Assembly: GCA_019744975.1 (NCBI GenBank)
Contig: JAIETP010000020.1
Coordinates: 147,307 to 211,306, forward strand
Direction: 5' to 3'
DNA: 64,000 nucleotides
Source of the DNA: Burkholderiales bacterium
Lineage (GTDB): Bacteria; Pseudomonadota; Gammaproteobacteria; Burkholderiales; SG8-41
Both the position numbers and the translations under genes were made by a program. The notes beneath the pieces are model-generated. The model saw only the letters and a program-made list of their open reading frames with translations. It did not search any database and was not told the origin of the DNA. Positions 33,757 through 42,724 of the stretch are shown in pieces; position 1 is the first letter of the stretch; every line of letters starts with the position of its first letter.

Positions 33757-34130
33757 TTTACGGCATTGGCATCGACGTCATCCAGCCGCATCGCGTGGCG
33801 CGGCTGCTGGAAAAATACGGCGACCGTTTTGTGCAACGGGTGCTGACCCCGGTGGAGCGCCCCCGTTATGAAAAGACCAAGCAGCCTGTGTTGTTCCTCG
33901 CCAACCGCTTTGCCGCCAAGGAGGCTTTTTCCAAGGCCATGGGCACCGGTTTTCGTTATCCGGTAACCCTGCAATGCATCAGCGTGGTTCAGAACAGCGC
34001 CGGCAAACCGAGCCTTGCCTTCAACGAGGCGTTGACGGAGTTGGTGAAAAACCGAGGCATCAACGGCCATCACCTGACCATCAGTGACGAATCCAACCTG
34101 GCCTGCGCCTGCGTGGTGCTTGAAACATGA
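33753..34130 (+). CDS. acpS: Holo-[acyl-carrier-protein] synthase
   Basis: The 125-residue protein starts [10 protein letters not shown], where the Asp binds magnesium, and contains [14 protein letters not shown], with the second metal ligand Glu. It transfers phosphopantetheine from CoA to acyl carrier protein. It overlaps pdxJ upstream and nagZ downstream by 4 bases each, so the three are translated as a unit. Confidence 0.97.
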   Translation: MIYGIGIDVIQPHRVARLLEKYGDRFVQRVLTPVERPRYEKTKQPVLFLANRFAAKEAFSKAMGTGFRYPVTLQCISVVQNSAGKPSLAFNEALTELVKNRGINGHHLTISDESNLACACVVLET

Positions 34131-35188
34131 ATAAATCGATACCCCTGGGACCGGTGATGCTGGATGTGGCGGGCACGACATTGACCGGGGAAGACCGGCA
34201 ACGGCTGCAGCATCCGCTGGTCGGCGGCGTGATCCTGTTTGCGCGCAATTTCGAGTCCTGCGCACAACTGGCTCGGCTGACTGCCGAAATTCATGCGCTG
34301 CGCAGCCCGCCGCTGATCATTGCAGTCGACCATGAAGGCGGGCGGGTGCAGCGTTTCCGTGAGGGTTTCACGCAATTGCCGCCGATGCGCGAACTCGGCC
34401 TGGTGTGGGATCGCGATCGTCGCAAGGCGGTGGCACTGGCCCAGTCGCTGGGTTTTGTGCTGGCCGCGGAACTCAGGGTGCACGGCGTCGATCTGTCGTT
34501 TACGCCGGTACTTGATGTCGATTACGGCAACAGCAGTGTGATCGGCGACCGCGCTTTCCATGCCAGCCCCGAGGCGATCGCCGAACTGGCGATCGGCCTG
34601 ATGCACGGCTTGCGTGACGGCGGCATGGCGGCGGTGGGTAAACATTTCCCGGGCCACGGCCATGTGCGCGCGGATTCCCACCACGAGGTGCCGGTGGATG
34701 AGCGCGCGCTGGAGGATATCGAAAACGAGGATCTGATCCCGTTCCGCCGGATGATTGATGCCGGCATGGGCGGCATCATGCCGGCGCACGTGATTTATCC
34801 GAAGGTGGATGCCGCGCCGGCAGGTTTTTCTGAAATCTGGATCAAACGCATCCTGCGCGGCGAGCTCGGTTTCAACGGCGTGATTTTCAGCGATGACCTG
34901 AGCATGGAGGGCGCCAGTGTCGCCGGCGGGGTGGTGGATCGCGCCATGGCGGCGCTGCAGGCGGGCTGCGACATGGTGCTGGTCTGCAACAATCCGCAAT
35001 CGGCTGATGAATTGCTCGCTGGCCTGCACTACACCATGCCCGCTGTTGCACTCGCGCGCATGGCACGCATCCATGGCCGTGCGCATGCGGTAGACACGGT
35101 CAAACTGCGCGAGGATGCGCGTTATGTGGCGGCCTTGCATGCGATCAACGGGCTGGGCGCGCACAATCGTGAATTGCCGCTGGCCTGA
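34127..35188 (+). CDS. nagZ: Beta-N-acetylhexosaminidase (cell-wall recycling)
   Basis: The 353-residue glycoside hydrolase family 3 enzyme removes N-acetylglucosamine from muropeptides in the cytoplasm. Motifs: [26 protein letters not shown], the active-site loop [18 protein letters not shown] with its general-acid His, and the nucleophile Asp in [10 protein letters not shown]. No signal peptide, as expected. The pdxJ-acpS-nagZ arrangement is common in relatives. Confidence 0.96.
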   Translation: MNKSIPLGPVMLDVAGTTLTGEDRQRLQHPLVGGVILFARNFESCAQLARLTAEIHALRSPPLIIAVDHEGGRVQRFREGFTQLPPMRELGLVWDRDRRKAVALAQSLGFVLAAELRVHGVDLSFTPVLDVDYGNSSVIGDRAFHASPEAIAELAIGLMHGLRDGGMAAVGKHFPGHGHVRADSHHEVPVDERALEDIENEDLIPFRRMIDAGMGGIMPAHVIYPKVDAAPAGFSEIWIKRILRGELGFNGVIFSDDLSMEGASVAGGVVDRAMAALQAGCDMVLVCNNPQSADELLAGLHYTMPAVALARMARIHGRAHAVDTVKLREDARYVAALHAINGLGAHNRELPLA

Positions 35189-35241
35189 GCGGGCTGCATC
35201 GGTGTGACTTCGTGAGCAGGTCGCGTATTGAGGTAACAACA

Positions 35242-35892
35242 GTGGCTACAACAGCGTCGCAGCCGTTTTCATTGGACTGTACGCGTTGTTCGCGTCTGGC
35301 TGCACACCTGGCGGGCGTGCGTGCGGAACACCCGGATTACCACGCGCGCCCGGTGGCGCCTTTCGGCGACAGCAAGCCCGGTTTGCTGATCGTCGGCCTG
35401 GCACCCGGCATGCACGGCGCCAATCGTACCGGGCGGCCTTTTACCGGCGACCATGCCGGCATCCTGCTCTACGAGACCCTGCACCGTTACGGGTTCGGCA
35501 GCCGGGCGATCGCGATTGATCCTGGTGACGGGTTGGTGCTGCAGGGCTGCCGCATCACCAATGCGGTCAAATGCCTGCCGCCGGAAAACAAACCCTTGCC
35601 GGCGGAAATCCGTGAATGCAACGGTTACCTGCGTACCGAACTGGAGACTCTGGCGCCGGCCGCGATACTGGTGCTGGGTACGGTTGCGCATCAGGCGGTG
35701 TTGCGTGCACTGAACCATCGATTGGCCAATTTTCCATTTGCACATGGCGCCCGGCACAAACTCGACAGCCGCACCCAGCTGTTCGACAGTTATCACTGCA
35801 GCCGTTACAACACCAACACGCGGCGGTTGACCCCGGAAATGTTCCGCGAGGTTTTTGCCGATATCAGGAAATATCTGGACCAGCGCAGATGA
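35242..35892 (+). CDS. Family 5 uracil-DNA glycosylase (UDGb-like)
   Basis: The GTG at 35242 is preceded by GAGGT; a GTG at 35212 is possible but has no ribosome site. The 216-residue protein has an N-terminal DCTRCSRL, whose Cys pair with later Cys residues holds a 4Fe-4S cluster in this family. The catalytic region is GLAPGMHGANRTGRPFTGD, the UDGb motif lacking the polar water-activating Asp/Asn of families 1 and 4. The second motif is FDSYHCSRYNTNTRRL. It removes uracil and other deaminated bases. The stop overlaps uvrC by ATGA. Confidence 0.88.
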   Translation: MATTASQPFSLDCTRCSRLAAHLAGVRAEHPDYHARPVAPFGDSKPGLLIVGLAPGMHGANRTGRPFTGDHAGILLYETLHRYGFGSRAIAIDPGDGLVLQGCRITNAVKCLPPENKPLPAEIRECNGYLRTELETLAPAAILVLGTVAHQAVLRALNHRLANFPFAHGARHKLDSRTQLFDSYHCSRYNTNTRRLTPEMFREVFADIRKYLDQRR

Positions 35893-37691
35893 GCGAGCCC
35901 GCGGAAATCGCTGCCGGATTGCCCCACCTGCCGGGTGTGTACCGGATGCTCGACAAGGACGGGGTGGTGCTCTACGTCGGCAAGGCGCTGGATCTGCGGA
36001 AACGCGTCAGTTCCTACTTCCAGCGCAGCGAAACTCTGTCGCCGCGGATCCGGCTGATGGTGGCGCAGATCATGAGCATTGAAACCACGGTCACACGTTC
36101 CGAAGCGGAAGCGCTGCTGCTCGAAAACAACCTGATCAAGTCGCTGGCGCCGCGTTACAACATCCTGTTCCGTGATGACAAGTCCTACCCCTACCTGATG
36201 CTGACCGGACATCGTTATCCGCGCCTGGGCTTTTTCCGCGGCAACCCGGACAAGCGCCATCGTTATTTTGGTCCATTCCCGGATTCCGGCGCGGTGCGCG
36301 CAAGCATGCAGTTGCTGCAGAAGGTGTTCCGGCTGCGCACCTGCGAGGACAGCGTGTTCACGCACCGTTCGCGGCCTTGTCTGCTGCACCAGATCCACCG
36401 CTGCACGGCGCCCTGCGTGGGTTTGATCAGCGACACCGATTACGCGGAAGACGTGCACAGCGCCGAACTGTTTCTCAGCGGCCAGGAGGATGCCGTGTCG
36501 GAACGGCTGGATGCGCGCATGATCGCCGCTGCCGAGGGCCTGCGTTACGAGGAGGCGGCGGTGTACCGCGACCAGATCGGCGCCTTGCGCAAAGTGCGCG
36601 AGCGGCAGTATGTCAGCGATGAATCGGGGCGGGACGCGGACGTCATCGCCTGCGGCATTGCCGCCGGCATCTGCTGCGTCAACCTGGTGATGATCCGCGG
36701 CGGCCGCCATCTCGGCGACAAGAATTTTTTCCCGCAGAATGCCGATGACATGGAGCCCGCGCAGATCATCGAAGCCTTCATTGCCCAGCATTACCTGTTG
36801 CATCCGGTGCCGCCGCAACTGGTGGTCGGAGAGGCGATACCGGTGGAACTGCTGCAGGACACGCTGTCGGAACGCGCGGGACGCCGTATCCAGATCAGCG
36901 CCAATCCGATCGGCAGCCGCCGCGCCTGGCTGCAAATGGCGACCAAAAATGCCGAACTCGGCGCCGCGCAGCGCAAGGTGCAGAACATGGGCGATGCCGC
37001 CAGGCTGATTGCCCTGCAGCAGGGGCTGGGATTACCGGAGACCGTGCAGCGTATTGAATGTTTTGACATCAGCCATACCCAGGGTGAGGCCACGGTCGCG
37101 TCCTGCGTGGTCTACGACCGCGGCGCGATGCAGAACGGCGAATACCGCCACTTCAACATGCAGGATGTGGCGCCGGGTGACGATTACGGCGCGATGCGTG
37201 AGGTGCTGACCCGGCGTTATCGCAGGGCGGTCGCCGGGGAGGGTAAGATGCCTGATCTGGTGATGATTGACGGCGGGCAGGGGCAACTGGGCGTGGCGAT
37301 CGAAGTGCTGACGGAACTGGGGCTGAGCGATGTGCCGCTGCTTGGCGTGGCGAAAGGTGAGGCGCGCAAACCGGGCATGGAGCAGTTGCTGATGCCCGGA
37401 CGTGAATCAGCATTCCGGCTCGGGGCCGATGATCCCGGCCTGCACCTGATCCAGCAGATTCGTGACGAAGCCCACCGTTTTGCCATCGAAGGGCACAGGG
37501 CGCGGCGGGCACGCACCCGCAATACATCACCGCTGGAGGGTATTTCCGGCGTGGGCGCCAAACGCCGGCAGCGCCTGTTGACCCGGTTCGGTGGATTGCG
37601 CGGGCTGGTCGCGGCAAGCGTTGATGAACTGGCACAGGTGGACGGCATCAGCCGGGCACTCGCGGAACGAATTTATGATGAACTGCACTAG
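35889..37691 (+). CDS. uvrC: Excinuclease ABC subunit C
   Basis: The start at 35889 overlaps the glycosylase stop and gives 600 residues. Domains in order: GIY-YIG nuclease (LPGVYRMLDKDGVVLYVGKA), the Cys-rich UvrC middle region (CLLHQIHRCTAPCVGLI), the UVR motif (ERLDARMIAAAEGLRYEEAA), the RNase-H-like C-terminal nuclease (ECFDISHTQGEATVAS, DLVMIDGGQGQL, GVAKGEAR) and tandem helix-hairpin-helix motifs (ISGVGAKRRQRLL, VDGISRALAERI). It makes both incisions in nucleotide excision repair. The last base of its TAG stop is the first base of a repeat element. Confidence 0.98.
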   Translation: MSEPAEIAAGLPHLPGVYRMLDKDGVVLYVGKALDLRKRVSSYFQRSETLSPRIRLMVAQIMSIETTVTRSEAEALLLENNLIKSLAPRYNILFRDDKSYPYLMLTGHRYPRLGFFRGNPDKRHRYFGPFPDSGAVRASMQLLQKVFRLRTCEDSVFTHRSRPCLLHQIHRCTAPCVGLISDTDYAEDVHSAELFLSGQEDAVSERLDARMIAAAEGLRYEEAAVYRDQIGALRKVRERQYVSDESGRDADVIACGIAAGICCVNLVMIRGGRHLGDKNFFPQNADDMEPAQIIEAFIAQHYLLHPVPPQLVVGEAIPVELLQDTLSERAGRRIQISANPIGSRRAWLQMATKNAELGAAQRKVQNMGDAARLIALQQGLGLPETVQRIECFDISHTQGEATVASCVVYDRGAMQNGEYRHFNMQDVAPGDDYGAMREVLTRRYRRAVAGEGKMPDLVMIDGGQGQLGVAIEVLTELGLSDVPLLGVAKGEARKPGMEQLLMPGRESAFRLGADDPGLHLIQQIRDEAHRFAIEGHRARRARTRNTSPLEGISGVGAKRRQRLLTRFGGLRGLVAASVDELAQVDGISRALAERIYDELH

Positions 37692-37957
37692 GGCCTGTTA
37701 ACCATTATTTCGTGAGATGCGTTGTGACCAAAATCGTCAGTGGCAAGGCGTTTGCCGCGGCCCATATCGAGAATATGGGCAAGGCAAACAACGCCGCCAG
37801 TGGCGATTTTGGTCACAACCCGGAGGGACGGGACGATTTGGCCCCAGTGCGTTGTCGCGCCTTCGCTTGTTTGCCAACGGGCAAACCGCGCTCGACGCTC
37901 CTAGCCCTGAGGCCAAATCGTCGCCGTCGCACTCATGAAATAATGGTTAACAGGCCC
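37691..37957. repeat. Palindromic repeat element, copy 1, with nested 130-bp insertion
   Basis: The ends are near-perfect inverted repeats of about 30 bases, starting GGGCCTGTTAACCATTATTT and ending with its complement. Compared with copy 2 at 50483-50613, this copy has 130 extra bases (37726-37855), bounded by TGCGTTGT at 37718-37725 and again at 37848-37855. The insertion holds a 16-bp perfect inverted repeat, GTTGTGACCAAAATCG (37721-37736) and its complement (37804-37819), around a second hairpin GCCCATAT/ATATGGGC (37760-37780). The remaining 137 bases align without gaps to copy 2 in the opposite orientation. No open frame of interest. The element fills the uvrC-pgsA gap. Confidence 0.9.
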
Positions 37958-38020
37958 TAAACTGAATACACCGGCGTGGTTAAACTTGCCTGGTTGGCAG
38001 AACAGACGCACAGAACACAC

Positions 38021-38590
38021 ATGAAATTCAACTGGCCCAATCTGCTGACCTGGCTGCGGATCGTGATGATTCCGCTGTTTGTCGGCATTTTCTACTTTGA
38101 GCAGCACTGGGTTTCGCATGCCACTCAGAACCTGATTGCGATGGCCATTTTCACCGCGGCGGCGATCACCGACTGGCTGGATGGCTGGCTGGCGCGGCGG
38201 CTGAACCAGACCTCGGCTTTCGGCGCCTTTCTCGATCCGGTTGCGGACAAGCTGATGGTCGCGGCGGCGCTGATCATCCTGGTGCAACTGGGGCGGATTG
38301 ATGCAGTCATTGCGCTGGTGATCATCGGCCGCGAGATCACCATTTCAGCGCTGCGGGAGTGGATGGCCTCGATCGGACAGGGTAAAAGCGTCGCGGTATC
38401 CATGGTCGGCAAAATCAAGACGGCCGCGCAGATGATCGCCATTCCCATGCTGTTGTATCACGACATGATCGGTGCCTTTGACCCCCAGTACTGGGGTACC
38501 CGGCTGATCTGGGCCGCAGCGGTGCTGACCCTGGTTTCAATGGGGTATTACCTGAAAATGGCCTGGGGTGCCGCCAAAGCCAATAGTTAG
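38021..38590 (+). CDS. pgsA: CDP-diacylglycerol-glycerol-3-phosphate 3-phosphatidyltransferase
   Basis: The start at 38021 gives MKFNWPNLLTWLRIVMIPLF, the usual PgsA N-terminus, and 189 residues. The CDP-alcohol phosphotransferase motif D-G-x2-A-R-x8-G-x3-D-x3-D is visible in DGWLARRLNQTSAFGAFLDP plus VADK. Four to five membrane segments. It makes phosphatidylglycerol phosphate in the inner membrane. uvrC-pgsA-tRNA is a familiar order in Beta- and Gammaproteobacteria. Confidence 0.97.
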   Translation: MKFNWPNLLTWLRIVMIPLFVGIFYFEQHWVSHATQNLIAMAIFTAAAITDWLDGWLARRLNQTSAFGAFLDPVADKLMVAAALIILVQLGRIDAVIALVIIGREITISALREWMASIGQGKSVAVSMVGKIKTAAQMIAIPMLLYHDMIGAFDPQYWGTRLIWAAAVLTLVSMGYYLKMAWGAAKANS

Positions 38591-38609
38591 CAGGCTGCGG
38601 GGCGGCGGG

Positions 38610-38639
38610 TTGCAGGGCGGAGAGGGGTTGAATTATAAT
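38610..38639 (+). promoter_or_regulatory. Sigma-70 promoter for the tRNA cluster
   Basis: TTGCAG (38610-38615) and a perfect TATAAT (38634-38639) are 18 bases apart. Transcription would start near 38646, about 77 bases before the first tRNA. The leader contains the heptamer-like unit CAGTAAAA three times between 38660 and 38710. Confidence 0.7.
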
Positions 38640-38722
38640 TCGCGACTGATGTGTGGCAGAAAGCAGTAAAAACTGGCGTTAAAAGTAGCAGTAAAAGAAA
38701 CAGTAAAAATACGTACAGCAAT

Positions 38723-38798
38723 GCGGGAATAGCTCAGCTGGTAGAGCGCAACCTTGCCAAGGTTGAGGTCGGGAGTTCGAACCTCCTTTCCCGCTCCA
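38723..38798 (+). tRNA. tRNA-Gly (anticodon GCC)
   Basis: The 76-base gene includes its encoded CCA. The acceptor arms GCGGGAA and TTCCCGC pair fully. The D-arm region is AGCTCAGCTGGTAGAGC, the anticodon loop CTTGCCAAG carries GCC, and the T arm contains GGTTCGA-like GAGTTCGAACC. Confidence 0.97.
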
Positions 38799-38805
38799 GA
38801 TCCCC

Positions 38806-38845
38806 GGGGAAAACGGTTGAGAGTAACCAGCCGTTTTCCCCTTTT
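38806..38845 (+). terminator. Strong terminator between tRNA-Gly and tRNA-Cys
   Basis: GGGGAAAACGG (38806-38816) pairs with CCGTTTTCCCC (38831-38841) over 11 base pairs and is followed by TTTTAG. Its position between two tRNA genes would make the downstream two dependent on readthrough or on another promoter; alternatively it serves as a processing stem. Confidence 0.7.
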
Positions 38846-38854
38846 AGTTACAAT

Positions 38855-38928
38855 GGCGCGGTAGCAAAGCGGTTATGCAGAGGACTGCAAATCCTTGTAG
38901 GGCGGTTCGACTCCGCCCCGCGCCTCCA
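38855..38928 (+). tRNA. tRNA-Cys (anticodon GCA)
   Basis: The gene is 74 bases with CCA. The acceptor arms GGCGCGG and CCGCGCC pair. The anticodon loop ACTGCAAAT carries GCA, and the T loop is GGTTCGACTCC. Confidence 0.97.
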
Positions 38929-38996
38929 GTATCTGGCACCCAAGCAAGCAGCAAGCAGGTGGCGAGGCCCGGTCCCGGAAGCATTAAAGACTTACT

Positions 38997-39081
38997 GGGC
39001 GAGTGGTGGAATTGGTATACACAAGGGACTTAAAATCCCTCGGCGCAAGCCATGCCGGTTCAAGTCCGGCCTCGCCCACCA
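38997..39081 (+). tRNA. tRNA-Leu (anticodon TAA)
   Basis: The gene is 85 bases with CCA and has the long variable arm of a class II tRNA (CGGCGCAAGCCATG). The acceptor arms GGGCGAG and CTCGCCC pair. The anticodon stem-loop GGGACTTAAAATCCC carries TAA. Confidence 0.96.
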
Positions 39082-39168
39082 TCAGGGCTGTTTTTGACTG
39101 CTTCCCTTATTTGTTTCCCTTATCTTCTGCCTTGTCTGTTTCTCTTACGTAGTGTCCCCGGCATATCC

Positions 39169-39621
39169 ATGATTGTTTTTGATCTCGGTTGCGACAACGA
39201 CCATCGGTTTGAGGGTTGGTTTGCCTCCAGCGAGGATTTCGAGCGTCAGCAGCTGGAAAAAAAGCTGAGTTGTCCGCTGTGCGGCAGCACCCAGATCAAC
39301 CGGCTGGTCACCGCAGCCCGGCTCAATACCGGCCGTGCCGAGGCGCCGGCGCGCGAACAACCCGAAGCGGTTGCGGATGCTGCGCAATATGCCAATTTTG
39401 ATGCCGCACGCATGCTGAAGCTGATTTCGCACATCGTCGAAAATACCGAAGATGTCGGCAAGGCCTTTCCGGAGGAGGCACGCAAAATCCATTACCGTGA
39501 ATCGCCGGAACGCCATATTCGCGGCACGGCATCAGCGCAGGAAGTTGATGCCTTGCGCGATGAAGGCATCGATATCGTCGCATTGCCGGTGCCCGCGCAC
39601 CTCGCTAATAAGCCGCACTAA
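39169..39621 (+). CDS. DUF1178 family protein
   Basis: The start at 39169 gives MIVFDLGCDNDHRFEGWFAS, the typical opening of DUF1178, and 150 residues. A possible metal-binding site is made by CDNDH and CPLCGSTQI. The C-terminal half has HIVENTEDVGKAFPEEARKI and RGTASAQEVDALRDEGI. Members are widespread small cytosolic proteins without assigned function. The gene end shows a short direct repeat (GCCGCAC twice). Confidence 0.92.
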   Translation: MIVFDLGCDNDHRFEGWFASSEDFERQQLEKKLSCPLCGSTQINRLVTAARLNTGRAEAPAREQPEAVADAAQYANFDAARMLKLISHIVENTEDVGKAFPEEARKIHYRESPERHIRGTASAQEVDALRDEGIDIVALPVPAHLANKPH

Positions 39622-39999
39622 AAAGCCGCACCTCGTGCCGGGATGGCATCACGCGCTTGCTGGTTCGTGCTTCTGGCACGGTGAAATTCATAAGTTATTG
39701 ATTTTATTGAAATAATTTAATACGAGCAGTGCAGTGTTGCGAGATGCCTGCTTGATCCCGCTCAAAGCCGGGTTTTGGCTGCGTGATAATCTCAAGCTGA
39801 AGTGCCGGATGTAATGCGCAGGAACACAAAGCGCTGAAATACCAGGCACTGAAAAGCTGGCACGTATCCCAAGCCCGTGATTTCGGCGTGAATCACGATG
39901 TTGTCCGGAGAGAGTCGCATGTTCCACCGTATTCTGCCGCTCGTTACCGGCTTCGACTTGTCTCGACACACCATCGTGGGCTGAGCGCCGGACTGCGCA
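39622..39999. other. Non-coding stretch of 378 bases
   Basis: No convincing gene on either strand. CGTGCC...GGCACG (about 39633-39680) could form a long stem after DUF1178. An AT-rich copy of the TTATTGATTTTATTGAA sequence lies at 39689-39722. GATAAT at 39785-39790 is a possible -10 element for the DUF294 gene, which has a GTG start at 40000. Confidence 0.6.
39689..39722. repeat. AT-rich short repeat, copy a
   Basis: Contains TTATTGATTTTATTGAAA followed by TAATTTAA. The 17-base core TTATTGATTTTATTGAA is identical, in the opposite orientation, to the copy inside the gene at 43922-43942 and differs at one base from the copy at 56985-57016. Confidence 0.6.
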
Positions 40000-41907
40000 G
40001 TGGCCAATTCTCCAGCCAGCAGTGCCACGATGATTGCCGACGGGGTCACGCGCTTCCTGCGGCAATACCCGCCGTTCGCGCAGATGGAGCAGGAGGCGCT
40101 GGAATTTTTCGTCGCCCATCTCGACCTCGGTTATTACCCGGCCGGCACCGCCATCCTGGATCCGGCGCGGGCCGGGCCCGGACTGCTCTACATTATCCAG
40201 CGCGGCACCGTGCAGGTCATGACCTTTGCCGCCACGCAGAGCGGCGATGCGCAGCCGGTCAGCCTCGGCGCGGGAGAATGTTTTTCGGTCGGCGCATTGC
40301 TTGAGCAGCGGCAGGTGCTGGCGCCGTACACCGCGGTCACCGATACGTTCTGCTACGAGTTTCCGGCAACGCGATTTGCGGAGCTGCTGAACCGGAGTCC
40401 GGTATTCCGTGAATTCGCGACCGCTTATCTGACGGCCATGCTGCGCGAATCGCGGCGGCTGATCAAAATGAATTTCACCTCGGCCACGGGTGAGCAGCAG
40501 GCGATGGGCCGGACACTGCGTTCACTGGTGACGCGCCCTGCCGTCACCTGTGCGCCGCAGACCCCGGTGGAGGAGGTGCTGCGCACCATGCAGAGCCTGA
40601 AGGTCGGCTCAATCCTGGTGATTGACGAAGCAGGGCGCCCGGCCGGAATTTTCACCCGGCACGACGTGCTGGACCGGGTGGCGCTGGCGCAATGCGGCCT
40701 GTCGCGGCCGATCAGCACGGTGATGACGCCGGATCCGCTGACGCTGCCGGCGGAAGCCACCGCTTACGAGGCCGCGCTGCTGATTGCCCACCGCGGCATC
40801 CGCCATATTCCCGTTTGTGACGGCGGCCGGCTGATCGGCGTCGTCACCGAACGTGACCTGTTTGCATTGCAACGGGTCAGTGTGCGCGCCATCAATCACA
40901 ACATCGCTGATGCGGATTCCATCGGCCAACTGCAGTTCGCGGCGTCGGATATCCGCCGGCTTGCCCGCAGCATGTTCGGCCAGGGCGTGGCGGCAGAACA
41001 ATTGACGCTGATCATTTCGACGCTGAACGACGCACTGGTACGGCGCATACTGGAAATCGAAGCAGGGAAATTTCCGGTTGCCGGCATCAACTGGTGCTGG
41101 CTGGCATTCGGCAGCGAAGGTCGTTACGAGCAGACCATCAGCACCGATCAGGACAATGGCCTGATTTTTGATGCCGGCACTGCCGATCCGGGGCCGCTGC
41201 GCGAACGCCTGCTGCCTTTTGCGCAGGCGGTCAATCGTGATCTCGACGCCTGTGGTTTTCCCCTGTGCAAGGGCAACATCATGGCGGGCAATCCGCAGTG
41301 GTGCATGAGCCTGGACGAATGGCGCGAACAGTTTGAATCCTGGATTGCCGATACCGATCCGCAGGCGCTGCTCAATGCGGCGATTTTTTTCGATTTCCGG
41401 CCATTACATGGTGACGATGCGCCGGCAGCCGAGTTGCGCAGACATCTGGCCGGACTGGCGCAGGGTAACTCCCGGTTCCAGCGCCAGCTGGCGCAATACG
41501 CACTCGAATCGTGGCCGCCGCTGGGCAGGATCAGCGATTTTGTCACGGATGACGGTGAGTTCAAGGGCACCATAGACTTGAAAAAATCCGGTGCCCGCTT
41601 GTTCATTGACGGCGCGCGCGTGCTCGCACTGGCGACCGGTGTGCCGCATACCAATACCGCGCAGCGTCTGCGCCAGGCCGGCTCGCGGCTGAACATGCCG
41701 CCGGAGGAAATCGCATCCATCAGTGACGGATTTTTTTTCCTGCAGGCGCTGCGCCTGCGCGTGCAGATGGCCGCGAATGGAACTCTTGCGGCGGCAAACC
41801 GGATCAACCCGGCGGACCTGAATGAAGTGGACCGGCGCATCCTCAAGGAAAGTCTGCGCCAGGCGCGCAAACTGCAGAGCCGGATCGCGCTCGATTACCA
41901 GTTATGA
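40000..41907 (+). CDS. DUF294 nucleotidyltransferase with cNMP-like and CBS domains
   Basis: The protein has 635 residues from a GTG; an ATG 30 bases later is the alternative. Order: cNMP-like domain (about 10-140), two CBS domains (VTRPAVTCAPQTPVEEVL and IRHIPVCDGGRLIGVVTERD), then the DUF294 nucleotidyltransferase (AFGSEGRYEQTISTDQDNGL, with the metal-binding Asp pair) and its C-terminal helical domain (TDPQALLNAAIFFDFR). The cNMP cassette (GAGECFSVGALLEQRQVLAPY) lacks the phosphate-binding Arg, unlike the three accessory cNMP domains at 0.7-11 kb. The stop overlaps the exonuclease gene. Such pairs are often beside acetate/acyl-CoA genes and are thought to be signalling proteins. Confidence 0.9.
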   Translation: MANSPASSATMIADGVTRFLRQYPPFAQMEQEALEFFVAHLDLGYYPAGTAILDPARAGPGLLYIIQRGTVQVMTFAATQSGDAQPVSLGAGECFSVGALLEQRQVLAPYTAVTDTFCYEFPATRFAELLNRSPVFREFATAYLTAMLRESRRLIKMNFTSATGEQQAMGRTLRSLVTRPAVTCAPQTPVEEVLRTMQSLKVGSILVIDEAGRPAGIFTRHDVLDRVALAQCGLSRPISTVMTPDPLTLPAEATAYEAALLIAHRGIRHIPVCDGGRLIGVVTERDLFALQRVSVRAINHNIADADSIGQLQFAASDIRRLARSMFGQGVAAEQLTLIISTLNDALVRRILEIEAGKFPVAGINWCWLAFGSEGRYEQTISTDQDNGLIFDAGTADPGPLRERLLPFAQAVNRDLDACGFPLCKGNIMAGNPQWCMSLDEWREQFESWIADTDPQALLNAAIFFDFRPLHGDDAPAAELRRHLAGLAQGNSRFQRQLAQYALESWPPLGRISDFVTDDGEFKGTIDLKKSGARLFIDGARVLALATGVPHTNTAQRLRQAGSRLNMPPEEIASISDGFFFLQALRLRVQMAANGTLAAANRINPADLNEVDRRILKESLRQARKLQSRIALDYQL

Positions 41908-42623
41908 GCGGGCGGGCCATGAGCTGGCTGCGCCGGCTGTTTGGGGCCGGGCCCCGTCTGACCATGGAGCAGTCGCTCGCGCTGGCAGCGTACCACGCGC
42001 GTCCGGAGATTCCCGCCGCCACACCGCTGGCCACGCTGCGCTGCGTGGTGGTTGATGTCGAAGCCACCGGCCTTGATCCCTTTACTGACCGCCTGATTTC
42101 CATCGGTGCGGTCAGCGTTGAAGACCGCACCGTACGCCTCGGCAGTGGTTTCGAGGTTGTGCTGTGCCAACCGCAGGCCAGCAGTCGCGCGAATATCCTG
42201 ATTCATGGCATTGACGGCACTTCCCAGCTGGCCGGGCTCGATCCTGCGACGGCGCTGATCAGTTTTCTTGATTATGCAGAACGTGCACCGCTGGTCGGAT
42301 TTCATGCTGATTTCGACCGGGCGCTGATCGATCGTGCCGCAACGAATGCACTGGGGCGTGCGCCATCCCTGGTCTGGCTGGACCTGGCGTACCTGGCGCC
42401 GGCGCTGCTCGCCAAACCCGGCATGGCGGTGCCGCAGGGACTGGATGCATGGTCGCAGCAGTTCGGCATCACAAATCATGCGCGGCATAACGCACTGGCT
42501 GATGCGCTGGCAACAGCGCAACTGCTGCAGGTCGTACTGGCGCGGGCGATCGCGGCAGGTTTCACAACGCTGGCTGACCTGCAGCGCATCGAAAAAGATC
42601 AGCGCTGGCTCGGTCGGCACTGA
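41904..42623 (+). CDS. DnaQ-like 3'-5' exonuclease (DEDDh)
   Basis: The 239-residue protein has the exonuclease I motif VVVDVEATGLDPF (Asp, Glu), motif II GFHADFDRALID (Asp) and motif III HNALADALATAQLL (His and Asp), so a complete DEDDh site. It overlaps the DUF294 gene by ATGA, the usual partner arrangement of these two genes. It is smaller than DNA polymerase III epsilon and lacks the C-terminal alpha-binding tail. Substrate unknown. Confidence 0.9.
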   Translation: MSGRAMSWLRRLFGAGPRLTMEQSLALAAYHARPEIPAATPLATLRCVVVDVEATGLDPFTDRLISIGAVSVEDRTVRLGSGFEVVLCQPQASSRANILIHGIDGTSQLAGLDPATALISFLDYAERAPLVGFHADFDRALIDRAATNALGRAPSLVWLDLAYLAPALLAKPGMAVPQGLDAWSQQFGITNHARHNALADALATAQLLQVVLARAIAAGFTTLADLQRIEKDQRWLGRH

Positions 42624-42724
42624 ACAGGGTTCGGGCTCCTCAGTTTCCTCCGATGTGTTGCAATTCATCTCGGCTGTGAGATAGTGGCGCACAGCCTGCA
42701 GCCCGCAATTTCACAATACGAACA

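Noticed and set aside
37691-37957. Possibility that the palindromic element is a CRISPR or integron site
   Set aside because: There are no regularly spaced identical repeats with spacers, no cas genes and no integrase; the structure is an inverted-repeat element with an insertion.
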